Assembly: GCF_024124375.1 (NCBI RefSeq)
Contig: NZ_JAMXRZ010000004.1
Span: forward strand, 1 to 64,000
Length of the DNA stretch: 64,000 nt
Reading direction: 5' to 3'
Source: Klenkia sp. PcliD-1-E
GTDB lineage: Bacteria > Actinomycetota > Actinomycetes > Mycobacteriales > Geodermatophilaceae
Part shown: positions 1-9,774 of the stretch, one piece after another
Layout of the letters: each line of letters opens with the position of its first letter
How positions within the stretch are numbered: position 1 is the stretch's first letter
Translations under genes and position numbers: made by a program
Notes under the pieces: generated by a model
Seen by the model: the letters and a program-made list of their open reading frames with translations, nothing else
Databases searched by the model: none
Told to the model about the DNA's origin: nothing

Positions 1-272
1 CGCTCGTCGGCCCCGTCCACCGCCCCGTCCCCGCGGCCGGCCCGGGCGGCGGTGGCGACGGCACCGACGACGTCGCGCAGCACCGCCCCTGCCCGGCCAC
101 CCTTGCCCGCGGGCTCGTCCTCACCCGCCCGGTCACCCAGCAGACCACCCACCGCGTCGGCCACCGACCGGGCCGCCCGCGCGAGCGGGCCACCGGTGTC
201 GTCGGCGTCGTCGGTCACCGGCCGGGGACGCGGGACGTCCCTGGCCGGCGCGGTGCGCGGTTCCTCCTGCAC
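1..272 (-). CDS. Hypothetical protein, N-terminal part (runs off left edge)
   Basis: The minus strand stays open from a GTG at 272 to the window edge, starting VQEEPRTAPARDV and continuing with an Asp/Ala/Gly-rich, hydrophilic sequence containing ARAARSVADAVGGLLGD. A G-rich stretch just upstream of the GTG could serve as ribosome binding site. It follows the DUF4193 gene by 21 bases on the same strand, so the two may be co-transcribed. No family is recognised. Low-complexity composition in this GC range makes spurious open frames common, so the call is tentative. Confidence 0.4.
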   Translation of the reverse strand, partial: MQEEPRTAPARDVPRPRPVTDDADDTGGPLARAARSVADAVGGLLGDRAGEDEPAGKGGRAGAVLRDVVGAVATAARAGRGDGAVDGADE

Positions 273-293
273 GGTGACCCCCGGTCCGTCCGG

Positions 294-593
294 TCAGGCG
301 CAGTCGCGGCAGATCAGCCGGTCGCCCTTGGTGCTGGCCAGCCGGCTGCGGTGGTGCACCAGGAAGCAGCTGGAGCAGGTGAACTCGTCCTCCTGCTTCG
401 GCAGCACCCGGACGGTGAGCTCCTCGTTGGACAGGTCGGCGCCGGGCAGCTCCAGCGCCTCGTTGAAGTCGGTCTCGTCGACGTCGACCGAGGAGGACTG
501 CGCCTCGGCCCGGCGGGCCTTGAGCTCCTCCAGCGAGTCCTCGCCGAGCTCGTCGGCCTCGTTGCGTCGTGGGGCGTCGTAGTCGGTGGCCAT
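294..593 (-). CDS. DUF4193 family protein
   Basis: A 99-residue acidic protein that begins MATDYDAPRR and ends in the family's signature: LTVRVLPKQEDEFTC, then CSSCFLVHHRSRLA and a final ICRDCA. The two CxxC pairs (CSSC and CRDC) look like a small zinc ribbon. It corresponds to Rv2699c of Mycobacterium tuberculosis, and the neighbouring LytR_C, suhB, ppgK and sigA genes keep the same order as in that genome. The ATG at 593 was chosen because it gives the conserved N-terminus and a purine-rich GAGGAAGAGG lies just upstream. Biochemical function is unknown. Confidence 0.93.
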   Translation of the reverse strand: MATDYDAPRRNEADELGEDSLEELKARRAEAQSSSVDVDETDFNEALELPGADLSNEELTVRVLPKQEDEFTCSSCFLVHHRSRLASTKGDRLICRDCA

Positions 594-834
594 GGTGTGC
601 CCCTCTTCTTCCTCGTCGTGCGGGCCCGCTGGCCCGTTGTCCTCGCCCCGTCCGGCCGCCGCGGTCTCGGGCGGGCCCTGCGGACCCCGCTCGCGGTGCT
701 GCCGGACTCCGGCAGGCCACCCAACGTGGCGGGTGCCGCGTTTGTGCCCGGGTCGGCGGGCGTCACACACCGGTGCGGTGGGCGTCGTCGCGCGGCCGGG
801 GAACGGTGTCGTCCGGGGCGGGAGCGCCAGAGGC

Positions 835-840
835 TACCCT
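835..840 (+). promoter_or_regulatory. -10 element (TACCCT) of a probable leaderless promoter
   Basis: TACCCT ends six bases before the GTG at 847, which places the expected transcription start at or next to the start codon. No Shine-Dalgarno sequence precedes that GTG. The same arrangement is seen before ppgK and before the TetR gene at 20,026. Confidence 0.45.
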
Positions 841-846
841 GCGCCG

Positions 847-1893
847 GTGACCGCCAGCGTGGGTGCCGATCCGGGGGTCGTCGGGCCCTACCTCGCGACC
901 GTCCTGGGAGACCCGCGCTGGCAGCAGGTCGACGTGTCGCTGATCGCCGCGGGCATGTCCAACCTGACCTACGTGGTCACCCCCGCCGGGGGCCCGGCGT
1001 CCGACGCGGTGGTGCTGCGCCGTCCGCCCACCGGCGCCGTGCTGGCCACCGCGCACGACATGGGCCGCGAGCACCGCGTGATCAGCGCGCTCGCCGGGAC
1101 GCCGGTGCCGGTACCCCGCACGCTGCACCTGTGCACCGACCCCGAGGTGCTGGGGGCGCCGTTCTACGTGATGGAGCGGGTCGGGGGCCTGCACGTCGTC
1201 GACGAGCTGCCGGCCGGCTACGCCGACGAGCCCGAGCAGCGCCGGGCCCTGGGCGACGGGCTGGTCGACGTCCTGGCCGACCTGCACACCGTCGACCCCG
1301 CCGCCGTGGGCCTGGCCGACTTCGGCCGGCCCGAGGGCTTCCTCGCCCGGCAGGTCCGCCGCTGGACGACGCAGTGGGAGGCCACCCGCGACACCGACCG
1401 GCCCGACCTCGACGAGCTGGCCGCGCAGCTGGCGGCCAGCGTCCCGGAGACCCGGCGCAGCGGACTCGTGCACGGGGACTACCGGATGGACAACTGCCTG
1501 CTCGACCCCGACGTCCCCGGGCGGGTGCGCGCGGTCCTGGACTGGGAGATGTCGACCCTCGGCGACCCGCTCACCGACCTGGGGATGCTGTTCGTCTACT
1601 GGCCCGAGGCCGGCGAGGAGCGCGGGGTCGCGCTGTCGGCGGTCACCACGCTGCCGGGGTTCCCCACCCGCGCGCAGGTCGCGGAGCGCTACGCCGCCCG
1701 CACCGGCGCCGACCTGGGTGACCTGTCCTGGTACGTCGGGTTCGCCTACTTCAAGTTCGCCGCCATCCTGGCCGGCATCGTGGCCCGCTCCGCCGCGGGT
1801 GCGATGGCCGGCAAGGACACCACCGGCTACGCCGAGAAGATCGCCCCCTGCGTCGCCCTGGGGCGCGCCGCGCTGACCACGGGTGCCGTCTGA
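847..1893 (+). CDS. Phosphotransferase family protein (APH/ACAD10-11-like kinase fold)
   Basis: A 348-residue protein of the aminoglycoside-phosphotransferase-like superfamily, close to the kinase-like domain found with acyl-CoA dehydrogenases in ACAD10/11. It shows the catalytic-loop motif HGDYRMDN and the metal-binding DWEMSTLGDPLTDLG motif. An N-terminal lobe starts GMSNLTYVV. Such proteins are thought to phosphorylate small alcohols or hydroxyacyl compounds; the substrate here cannot be told. The GTG at 847 was chosen because sequence upstream in frame is non-protein-like and a -10 element lies six bases away. It sits between DUF4193 and the LytR_C gene, where Mycobacterium has no such gene, so it is a lineage-specific insertion in a conserved block. 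Confidence 0.85.
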   Translation: MTASVGADPGVVGPYLATVLGDPRWQQVDVSLIAAGMSNLTYVVTPAGGPASDAVVLRRPPTGAVLATAHDMGREHRVISALAGTPVPVPRTLHLCTDPEVLGAPFYVMERVGGLHVVDELPAGYADEPEQRRALGDGLVDVLADLHTVDPAAVGLADFGRPEGFLARQVRRWTTQWEATRDTDRPDLDELAAQLAASVPETRRSGLVHGDYRMDNCLLDPDVPGRVRAVLDWEMSTLGDPLTDLGMLFVYWPEAGEERGVALSAVTTLPGFPTRAQVAERYAARTGADLGDLSWYVGFAYFKFAAILAGIVARSAAGAMAGKDTTGYAEKIAPCVALGRAALTTGAV

Positions 1894-1951
1894 CCTGCAC
1901 GGCCCGCACTACCATCGCGGCGATCCCCGTCCTCCCCCGAGTGGAGTGCAG

Positions 1952-2494
1952 TTGACCCAGACCAGCGAGCGGCGCCCGGTCCGCGCCCGCCGCGACCGCC
2001 GTCCCCTGGTCCCGGTCATCTTCCTGCTGGTGCTCGCGCTGGCCGCCCTCGGCGTGTGGTGGAACGTGTTCCGCACCGAGGCCGCCGACGCCCGTGCCGA
2101 CGCCGCGGCCTGCTCCAGCGCCGAGGCCGCCCCGCCCTCGCTGGACCCGACCACCGTGCAGATCCGGGTGCTCAACGCCACCGACACGGCGGGCCTGGCC
2201 GGCTCGGTCGCGGCGACCATGCAGTCGCGCGGGTTCGTCGTCACCGAGGCCGCCAACGACTCCTCCCCGCGCCGCGCCGACGTGACCGGGATCGGGGAGC
2301 TCCGCTTCGGGCCGCGCGGCGCGGAGGCCGCGCGCTACGTCGAGCTGTTCATCCCCGGCGCCGCGGAGTACCAGGACACCCGGGCCGACGCGACCGTCGA
2401 CCTGGTCATCGGGCCGCAGTTCACCGAGCTGGCCGGCGCCGAGGCCGTCGCCGCCGCCCTCACCCCCGCCGCGAGCGCCTCCGCCGTGTGTTGA
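1952..2494 (+). CDS. LytR C-terminal domain envelope protein (Rv2700/Cei-like)
   Basis: A 180-residue membrane-anchored protein. A basic N-terminus is followed by one transmembrane segment (PLVPVIFLLVLALAALGVWW) and an extracytoplasmic LytR_C domain beginning VQIRVLNATDTAGLAGSVA. In Mycobacterium tuberculosis the syntenic gene Rv2700 (cei) is needed for cell-envelope integrity, so a role in envelope maintenance is likely. The TTG at 1952 was chosen because GGAG lies five bases upstream; a GTG at 1946 or 1883 is possible. It overlaps no neighbour and faces the convergent suhB gene. Confidence 0.82.
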   Translation: MTQTSERRPVRARRDRRPLVPVIFLLVLALAALGVWWNVFRTEAADARADAAACSSAEAAPPSLDPTTVQIRVLNATDTAGLAGSVAATMQSRGFVVTEAANDSSPRRADVTGIGELRFGPRGAEAARYVELFIPGAAEYQDTRADATVDLVIGPQFTELAGAEAVAAALTPAASASAVC

Positions 2495-2552
2495 TCGCGA
2501 TCCTCCGGATCGCACCGCGGCCAACGGCCGTACCCCTGGTGAGCTGAGCGCG

Positions 2553-3368
2553 TCAGGACTCGTGCGCTCGGGTCACCAGGGCCCGGAAGGCCTCGGCGAT
2601 GCTCGCCGGGGCGGCGGTGACGAGGGGGTCGGCCATGCGCTGGCCGGTGGTCACCTGCACCTCGAGCCCGGCCTCGGCGGCGACCAGGCAGGCGGCCGTG
2701 AAGTCCCACGGCTTGAGGTCCAGCTGGTAGAACGCGTCGATCCGGCCCGCGGCGGCCAGGCAGATCTCCACCGCCGCGGACCCCCACCGCCGGACGTCGC
2801 GCACCTCGGGCAGCAGCCGGGCCAGCACCTCGCCCTGCCAGGTGCGGATCCCCCGGTCGTAGGCGAACCCGGTCCCCACCAGGGTCACCTCCAGGCTGGC
2901 CGGGTCCGAGCAGCGCAGCGGCGTGCGCACGCCGTCCCGCTCCACCCAGGCACCGCCACCCCGCACGGCGGCGTAGACCTCGCCGGTCGGGACGTCGGCC
3001 ACGACGCCGGCCACCGGCACGCCGTCGACCTCGGCGGCGATGCACACGGCGTAGGAACCCAGGCCGTAGAGGAAGTTCACGGTGCCGTCGATCGGGTCCA
3101 CGACCCAGCGCACCCCGCTGATGCCCGGCCGGGAGGCACCCTCCTCGCCCAGCACGCCGTCCTCCGGGCGGGCGGACAGCAGCCGGTCGATGACCAGCTG
3201 CTCGCTGGCCTTGTCCACCGCGGTGACGACGTCGACGGTGGTGGTCTTGCTCTGCACGTCGTCGGCGGCGCGGGCCCGGCCGTCGGCGACCAGCGCGGCC
3301 GCCTCCCGGGCGGTGGCCAGGGCCAGGTCCAGCAGGTCGGTGGGGGCGGGACGCGCGTCGGAGGTCAC
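2553..3368 (-). CDS. suhB: Inositol monophosphatase family phosphatase (SuhB-like)
   Basis: A 271-residue Mg-dependent phosphatase of the inositol monophosphatase family. Motif 1 is VDPIDGTVNF and motif 2 is KPWDFTAACLVAAEAG, with the upstream metal ligands in GEEG. It hydrolyses myo-inositol-1-phosphate or a related sugar phosphate, feeding inositol into phosphatidylinositol lipids and mycothiol. It is syntenic with Rv2701c (suhB) and divergent from ppgK. The GTG at 3368 matches the usual family length; the ATG further upstream would add residues encoded in the probable promoter region. Confidence 0.92.
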   Translation of the reverse strand: MTSDARPAPTDLLDLALATAREAAALVADGRARAADDVQSKTTTVDVVTAVDKASEQLVIDRLLSARPEDGVLGEEGASRPGISGVRWVVDPIDGTVNFLYGLGSYAVCIAAEVDGVPVAGVVADVPTGEVYAAVRGGGAWVERDGVRTPLRCSDPASLEVTLVGTGFAYDRGIRTWQGEVLARLLPEVRDVRRWGSAAVEICLAAAGRIDAFYQLDLKPWDFTAACLVAAEAGLEVQVTTGQRMADPLVTAAPASIAEAFRALVTRAHES

Positions 3369-3429
3369 GCGGTGATCCTGCCGGGTGGGTCCGCGCACGG
3401 CTGGTGCGGCCGACCGCGACGGGGATCAC

Positions 3430-3435
3430 TAGCCT
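3430..3435 (+). promoter_or_regulatory. -10 element (TAGCCT) of the ppgK promoter
   Basis: TAGCCT ends six bases before the ppgK GTG at 3442, predicting a leaderless transcript. It lies in the 73-base divergent gap between suhB and ppgK. No convincing -35 hexamer was found. Confidence 0.45.
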
Positions 3436-3441
3436 GTCCGC

Positions 3442-4185
3442 GTGCAGGGCTTCGGAGTCGACGTGGGCGGCAGCGGCATCAAGGGATGCCTGGTGGACCT
3501 GGACCGGGGTGAGCTCATCGGGGAACGGGTCCGCATCCCGACTCCCCAACCCGCCCTCCCCGACGCGGTGTGCGACGTGGTCGCCGACGTCGTGGGCCGG
3601 TTCGGGTACGAGGGCCGGGTCGGGGTGACCTACCCCGGCGTCATGAAGAACGGCGTGGCCTACACCGCCGCCAACATGGACCCCTCCTGGATCGGGACCA
3701 ACATGGCCTCGGCCGTGGAGACCCGGATCCCGGGCACCGTGCAGAGCCTCAACGACGCCGACGCCGCGGGGCTCGCGGAGATGGCCTACGGCGCCGGGAA
3801 GGGGCAGCGCGGCCTGGTGCTCATGCTGACCTTCGGCACCGGCATCGGCAGTGCGCTGTTCATCGACGGCGTCCTGGTCCCCAACACGGAGTTCGGGCAC
3901 ATCGAGGTCGACGGCAAGGACGGCGAGAAGGCGGCCTCCGCGGCGGCCCGCGAGCGCGAGGACCTCTCCTACCCCGACTGGGCCGCGCGGGTCGACCGGT
4001 ACCTGGACACCCTGGAGCGCGGGCTCTGGCCCGACCTCATCGTGGTCGGCGGCGGGGTGAGCAAGAAGGCGCACAAGTGGGTGCCGCTGCTCTCGACCCG
4101 CACCCCGGTGGTGCCGGCCCAGCTGCTCAACGACGCCGGGATCGTCGGCGCCGCCCTGGCCGCCGAGCAGCGCATCGGGCAGTAG
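3442..4185 (+). CDS. ppgK: Polyphosphate glucokinase (ROK family)
   Basis: A 247-residue ROK-family sugar kinase. The N-terminal phosphate-binding motif is DVGGSGIKG, and [12 protein letters not shown] followed by [11 protein letters not shown] gives the core kinase signature. It phosphorylates glucose to glucose-6-phosphate using polyphosphate or ATP in the cytoplasm, a common actinobacterial entry point to glycolysis. Length and position match Rv2702 (ppgK), directly upstream of sigA. It starts with GTG immediately downstream of a -10 element, so it is probably leaderless. Confidence 0.95.
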   Translation: MQGFGVDVGGSGIKGCLVDLDRGELIGERVRIPTPQPALPDAVCDVVADVVGRFGYEGRVGVTYPGVMKNGVAYTAANMDPSWIGTNMASAVETRIPGTVQSLNDADAAGLAEMAYGAGKGQRGLVLMLTFGTGIGSALFIDGVLVPNTEFGHIEVDGKDGEKAASAAAREREDLSYPDWAARVDRYLDTLERGLWPDLIVVGGGVSKKAHKWVPLLSTRTPVVPAQLLNDAGIVGAALAAEQRIGQ

Positions 4186-4231
4186 CGGCGCGGCCGGGTC
4201 CGTTGCGGGGCGGGCCCGTGCCGGATCCCGG

Positions 4232-4258
4232 TTGCGCGGACGTGACCGTCGCTACACT
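4232..4258 (+). promoter_or_regulatory. Probable sigA promoter (TTGCGC, 15 bases, TACACT)
   Basis: TTGCGC at 4232-4237 and TACACT at 4253-4258 are separated by 15 bases, slightly short for a primary-sigma promoter. The predicted start near 4265 would leave a leader of about 65 bases before the sigA GTG. The -10 hexamer is the best match in the ppgK-sigA gap. Confidence 0.5.
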
Positions 4259-4331
4259 GTCGGCGTCCCCCAGCGTCGCCGGCCAGCCTGACGGTGCCGG
4301 GGAGCGCGCCGCAGCACGGGAAGGAACTCGA

Positions 4332-5597
<1,266 letters not shown>

Positions 5598-5916
5598 GCC
5601 TGGGTGGGGACCGGGTCACGGGCCCATCACGTTTCCCACTCCGGTGGGGGACGACGCGGTTGACGGCGGCAGCGGCCGGGCATCGGTTGTAGCGTGGAGC
5701 CGTCAACGAGAGCAGCGGAACCACGCAACACCGGTAGTCCAGTGCGATCCCTGCTCACCCGTTCCACCAACCAGGTCCTGCACCACCCGGCACACCGCCC
5801 ACGGCGCGTCGGAGGGCTGGAGGACCGGATCGGGAACACCGGGGGTCATCCTGGCGCTGTGCAGGAGGCCGATCCGCGAACGCGGGTCCGTGCGGTAGAG
5901 AGCGAGTGATGACCAG
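5598..5916 (+). other. 319-base gap between sigA and the DUF7455 gene
   Basis: No convincing gene is seen. TTGACG at 5660-5665 and TAGCGT at 5690-5695 could belong to a promoter, but the 24-base spacing is too long for an ordinary one. A short open frame at 5694-5909 has no recognisable protein features. No clear hairpin terminator follows sigA. Confidence 0.4.
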
Positions 5917-6129
5917 ATGCCCCAGACCCTGACGAACCGTTCCACCGATGACCTGGTCGTTCCCTTCCACTGCGACCGGTGCGGTGCACTGGCCAAGGTG
6001 CGGGTCGTGCTCGCGAGCGGCAGCGACCTCGTGTTCTGCGGGCACCACGCCCGCGAGTACGACGCCAAGCTGCGCGACATCGCCATCGAGATCATCGACG
6101 CGGACAGCGAGCAGCCCGTCACCGCCTGA
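5917..6129 (+). CDS. DUF7455 family small zinc-ribbon-like protein
   Basis: A 70-residue protein with the pattern CDRCGALAKVRVVLASG, a later FCGHHAREY and a conserved acidic C-terminus. The CxxC and CxHH groups look like a four-ligand metal site. Proteins of this type are almost always found just downstream of sigA in actinobacteria, which supports both identity and start. Function is unknown. The ATG at 5917 is preceded by only a weak purine stretch. Confidence 0.85.
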   Translation: MPQTLTNRSTDDLVVPFHCDRCGALAKVRVVLASGSDLVFCGHHAREYDAKLRDIAIEIIDADSEQPVTA

Positions 6130-6155
6130 CCGAGGCGCTATCGTCGCGCACAGCG

Positions 6156-6275
6156 ATGGAGCTCTCACCCGACGACGCCGCCGGCTCCCACCCCACCACG
6201 GGCGCGGAACCGGCGGCGTCGCCGCGTCCGGGGGTCCCCCACCAGCCGACCGACAGCGAGCGTGACCCCGAATGA
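6156..6275 (+). CDS. Possible 39-residue upstream peptide overlapping the VanW gene
   Basis: An open frame starts at ATG 6156 (MELSPDDAAGSH) and its TGA overlaps the ATG of the VanW-family gene in an ATGA arrangement. TATCGT at 6139-6144 could be the -10 element that serves both. The peptide is Pro/Ala/Asp-rich with no family match. It may be a translated leader that couples translation to the next gene, or chance. Confidence 0.25.
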   Translation: MELSPDDAAGSHPTTGAEPAASPRPGVPHQPTDSERDPE

Positions 6276-8593
6276 GCGACGAGAAGCCCGGTGCCGAGCC
6301 TGACCCTCGGCCCGAGGGTGAGACACCGGCCGCTGGCGACGACCGCACCGCGCGGCTGCAGCCCGACGGCACCATCGGGTCCGGTCGCCCCTCCGCCCCG
6401 CCGGCCGCCGACCGACCCGGGCCGACAGCCCCCGGCTGGGGTCGGCAGACCCCCGTCGTCCCACCCGGCCAGCCGCTGCCGATGAACCCGCGGCGCCGCG
6501 CGACCGACGCCGACGCCCCGGCCCCGCTGCCGGTGGACCAGACCCCGACGGGCGAGGTGCGCACCGGCGCCCACCCCGATGAGTCCGACTCCACCCAGGT
6601 CATCGGCGCGGTCCCGGCCGAGGTCGCCGACGAACCGTCCGCCGCTGCGGCGCCCGCGGACGGCGACGAGCCCGCGCCGGACGACGCCGCCGACGTCGAG
6701 CAGACCGCCGAGGTGCCCGCTGCCGTCGTCCCGCGCGACGTCCTCGACGACCCCGCCCCCACCCGCACCGACGACGCCCCGCCGTCCGAGCCGGCCGGCC
6801 CGCTCGTCGGTCCGGCCGACGGACCCCCCCGCCCGCGCTGGCGTCGACCGGCCGTCCTGGTGCCCGCCGCCGTCCTGCTGGTGCTCGGCGCCGCCTACGC
6901 CGTCGACCTGGCCGTGGCCGGCGACGACGTCCCCCGGAACACGGTGGTCGCCGGGGTGGAGATCGGCGGCCTGTCCCCCGCCGCCGCGGCGCAGGCGCTC
7001 ACCGAGCAGCTGGCCCCCCGGGTCACCGCCGACCACGTGCTGGTAGCCGGGGACGTGCAGGGCGTGCTCTCCCCCGCCACCGCCGGCATCACCCTCGACG
7101 TCGACCAGACGGTGCAGGCGGCGTCCGGCCAGCCGTGGAACCCGTGGACCCGGCTGGTGTCGGTGTTCTCCGAGCGCGACGTCACCCCCGTCATCACCGG
7201 GGACGAGACCGCGCTCATGGCGCAGGTCGACGCGTTCGCCGAGACGGTGGACCGCGCGCCGGTCGACGCCACCCTCGCGCTGGAGGGCACCACCGCCTCC
7301 CTCGTCCCCTCGGTCACCGGGAGGCTGCTGGACCGGGAGGCCGCCGGCGACGCCGTCACCGAGGCGCTGGCCTCCGGCGGCGACCCGGAGACCCCCATCG
7401 AGCTGCCCGTGGAGACCGTCGACGTCCAGGTCGAGGACGACGCCGCCCAGCAGGCCCTGGACGAGGTCGTCACGCCCGCCGTGGCCGCCCCGGTCACCGT
7501 CACCAGCGACGACGGCACGACCGCCGAGCTCGGCCCCGAGGAGATCGCCTCGGCGCTGCGGTTCGGCCCCGGCGAGGGCGGCGCGCTGGACGTCTCGCTG
7601 GACCCGGCGGCCCTGCAGACCGCCCTGGGCGACCAGCTCGGGGAGTTCGGCACCCCGGCGCAGGACGCCCGGTTCGAGATCTCCGGCGACACGATCTCCG
7701 TCGTCCCCTCGGTGGACGGCACCGGGGTCGACCCGGCGGCGCTGGCCTCCTCGCTGCGCCCGGTCCTCACCGAGCCCGCTCCCCGATCGGTCACCGCCAG
7801 CCTGGGCGCCGTCCCGGCCGAGTTCACCACCGACGAGGCCAACGCCCTGGGCATCGTGGAGCCGATCAGCACGTTCACCACGAACTTCACCAACTCGGCC
7901 AGCGGCACCAACATCCGGGTGGTGGCCGAGTTCGTCGACGGCGCGGTGGTGCTGCCGGGCGAGACGTTCAGCCTCAACGGCTACACCGGGCCCCGCGGCG
8001 AGGCGCAGGGCTACGTGCCCGCCGGCGTCATCAACAACGGCGAGTTCACCCAGGCGGTCGGCGGCGGCATCAGCCAGTTCGCCACGACGATGTTCAACGC
8101 CGTCTTCTTCGCCGGGCTCGAGGACGTCTACCACAAGCCGCACAGCTACTACATCAGCCGCTACCCGGCCGGCCGGGAGGCGACGGTCTACTACGACTCC
8201 ATCGACCTGCAGTGGCGCAACGACAGCCCGACCGGGGTGTACGTGCAGACGCAGTGGGTGCCCGGGGCGCTGACGGTCACCTTCTGGGGCACGAAGCGCT
8301 ACGACGTCGAGTCGGTGAGCAGCGATCGGTACAACGTCCGCACCCCCGTGGTGCAGGAGAAGCCCGACGACGGGAACTGCACCCCGCAGGGCGGCGCCAA
8401 CGGCTTCGACATCACCGTCACCCGGATCTTCGAGGACCCGACGACGGGTGAGCAGCTGCGCACCGAGGAGTTCGACACCCGCTACGCGGCCGAGCCGGTC
8501 ATCCGCTGCGTGCCGGTCGCCCCGCCGGCACCGGAGTCGACCGCACCGGGCGCGCCGGCCCAGCCGACCGCCCGCCGTCCCCGCCGGTCCTGA
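6272..8593 (+). CDS. VanW family protein with putative peptidoglycan-binding repeats
   Basis: A 773-residue envelope protein. About 185 residues of Pro/Ala/Asp-rich disordered cytoplasmic sequence come first. One transmembrane helix (AVLVPAAVLLVLGAAYAVDL) follows. The outside part has repeated YoaR-like putative peptidoglycan-binding domains, then a VanW domain with FVDGAVVLPGETFSLNGYTG, VGGGISQFATTMFNAVFFAG and HSYYISRYPAGREATVYY. VanW proteins occur with vancomycin-resistance genes in some Firmicutes, but in actinobacteria they are common chromosomal envelope proteins of unknown function. There are no van ligase genes nearby, so no resistance role is implied. Confidence 0.9.
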   Translation: MSDEKPGAEPDPRPEGETPAAGDDRTARLQPDGTIGSGRPSAPPAADRPGPTAPGWGRQTPVVPPGQPLPMNPRRRATDADAPAPLPVDQTPTGEVRTGAHPDESDSTQVIGAVPAEVADEPSAAAAPADGDEPAPDDAADVEQTAEVPAAVVPRDVLDDPAPTRTDDAPPSEPAGPLVGPADGPPRPRWRRPAVLVPAAVLLVLGAAYAVDLAVAGDDVPRNTVVAGVEIGGLSPAAAAQALTEQLAPRVTADHVLVAGDVQGVLSPATAGITLDVDQTVQAASGQPWNPWTRLVSVFSERDVTPVITGDETALMAQVDAFAETVDRAPVDATLALEGTTASLVPSVTGRLLDREAAGDAVTEALASGGDPETPIELPVETVDVQVEDDAAQQALDEVVTPAVAAPVTVTSDDGTTAELGPEEIASALRFGPGEGGALDVSLDPAALQTALGDQLGEFGTPAQDARFEISGDTISVVPSVDGTGVDPAALASSLRPVLTEPAPRSVTASLGAVPAEFTTDEANALGIVEPISTFTTNFTNSASGTNIRVVAEFVDGAVVLPGETFSLNGYTGPRGEAQGYVPAGVINNGEFTQAVGGGISQFATTMFNAVFFAGLEDVYHKPHSYYISRYPAGREATVYYDSIDLQWRNDSPTGVYVQTQWVPGALTVTFWGTKRYDVESVSSDRYNVRTPVVQEKPDDGNCTPQGGANGFDITVTRIFEDPTTGEQLRTEEFDTRYAAEPVIRCVPVAPPAPESTAPGAPAQPTARRPRRS

Positions 8594-8649
8594 CCCCTCC
8601 GGGTGGGCGTGTCCGTACGGGCACGCGTCCGCTCCGGCACACTGGACAG

Positions 8650-9705
8650 GTGGCGACCGTCCTGCCCTCGGGCTCCCCGGCCTCCGCCGGTGCCCTCGGG
8701 GCCGGCGGCGCGGAGGCGTCCCCCGACCACGAGGAGCCCGCCAGGCGCCGCTCGGTCGTGTCCCGGCTCCCCACGCCGGTGCGGGTGCCGCTGCAGGTGC
8801 TCGGGCGCACGGTCGCCAAGGCCTGGCAGGACCGCATCCTCGGGCTCTCGGCCGAGGCGTCGTTCTGGCAGATCCTGTCGATCCCGCCGCTGCTGATCGG
8901 GCTGCTGGGGTCCCTGGGCTACCTGGGCTCCTTCATCGGGCAGTCGGCGGTCAACGAGATCGAGCAGCGGCTGGTGCAGCTGGCCTCGGAGGCCCTCACC
9001 CCCGGGGTCGTCGACAGCCTGGTGCAGCCCACGCTCAACGACATCCTGACCTCCGGCCGGCTGGACGTCGTCAGCCTGGGCTTCCTGCTGTCGCTGTGGG
9101 CCGGGTCCTCGGGGGTGGCGACGTTCATGAACACCAGCGTCATCGCCTACGACCAGCGCGACGTCCGCGGTCCGATCCGGACCCGCCTGATGGCCCTCGG
9201 GCTGTTCGTCGTGGCCCTGGTCATCGCGGTGCTCTCGCTGCCGCTGCTGGTCCTCGGCCGCGGGGCGCTGGTCGCGCTGCTGCCGGCCAACGTGCAGGGG
9301 ACGGCGACAGTGCTGGTCAACGCCGTCTACTGGCCACTGGTGGCGGTCGTGCTCATCCTGGCGCTGACGAGCTTCTACCACGTCACGCTGCCCCGTCGGC
9401 TGCCGTGGGTGCGGCACCTGCTGGGCGCGGTCTTCGCCGCCGCGTTCTTCATCACCGCGGCGCTCGTGCTGCGCACCTACGTGGCCGACATCCTCACCAC
9501 GGCCCTGCCCTACGGGGCGCTCGCGGCCCCGATCGCCGCGCTGCTGTTCTGCTTCTTCCTCGGCATGGCGGTGCTGCTGGGCGCGGAGCTGAACGCCACC
9601 GTGGAGGCCCGGTGGCCCTCCGGCCAGCGCCGGCACGACCGTCGCCGGCGCCGCCGCCGCGCGGCGAAGATCGAGCTGGAGGCCAGGAAACTCGGGTTGA
9701 GGTGA
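8650..9705 (+). CDS. YihY/UPF0761 (BrkB-like) multi-pass membrane protein
   Basis: A 351-residue inner-membrane protein with about six hydrophobic segments. The family features here include AEASFWQILSIPPLLIG near residue 75, VSLGFLLSLWAGSSGVATFMNTSVIAYDQRD, and the late SFYHVTLPRRLPWVRHLLGAV and GMAVLLGAELNATVEARWP. The tail after residue 325 is very Arg-rich. The family was once annotated as ribonuclease BN, which is wrong; transport or membrane organisation is suspected but unproven. The GTG at 8650 lies six bases after CACACT, another possible leaderless start. Confidence 0.88.
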   Translation: MATVLPSGSPASAGALGAGGAEASPDHEEPARRRSVVSRLPTPVRVPLQVLGRTVAKAWQDRILGLSAEASFWQILSIPPLLIGLLGSLGYLGSFIGQSAVNEIEQRLVQLASEALTPGVVDSLVQPTLNDILTSGRLDVVSLGFLLSLWAGSSGVATFMNTSVIAYDQRDVRGPIRTRLMALGLFVVALVIAVLSLPLLVLGRGALVALLPANVQGTATVLVNAVYWPLVAVVLILALTSFYHVTLPRRLPWVRHLLGAVFAAAFFITAALVLRTYVADILTTALPYGALAAPIAALLFCFFLGMAVLLGAELNATVEARWPSGQRRHDRRRRRRRAAKIELEARKLGLR

Positions 9706-9716
9706 CGTACTGGAAC

Positions 9717-9773
9717 GGCCCCGTCGCAGGGACCCGCGACGTGCGGAGCGCGTCGTGGGGGGCGACGGGGTCC
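9717..9773. terminator. Long inverted repeat, possible bidirectional terminator
   Basis: CCCCGTCGC at 9719-9727 and GCGACGGGG at 9762-9770 form a perfect nine-base-pair stem around a 34-base loop. It fills the gap between the convergent YihY and DUF3039 genes. There is no U-tract, as is usual in high-GC actinobacteria. Confidence 0.5.
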
Positions 9774-9774
9774 T

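Noticed and set aside
351-1721. Long open frame covering the DUF4193 promoter and the phosphotransferase in another frame
   Set aside because: Its product is Arg/Gly/Pro-rich with no family features, while the overlapping phosphotransferase frame has clear motifs. High GC makes long shadow frames common.
6272-8593. Vancomycin resistance gene
   Set aside because: VanW-family similarity alone does not indicate resistance; no D-Ala-D-Lac ligase, dehydrogenase or dipeptidase genes are near, and such proteins are common chromosomal genes in actinobacteria.
8650-9705. Ribonuclease BN
   Set aside because: Old annotation of the YihY family; the protein is a multi-pass membrane protein without nuclease motifs.
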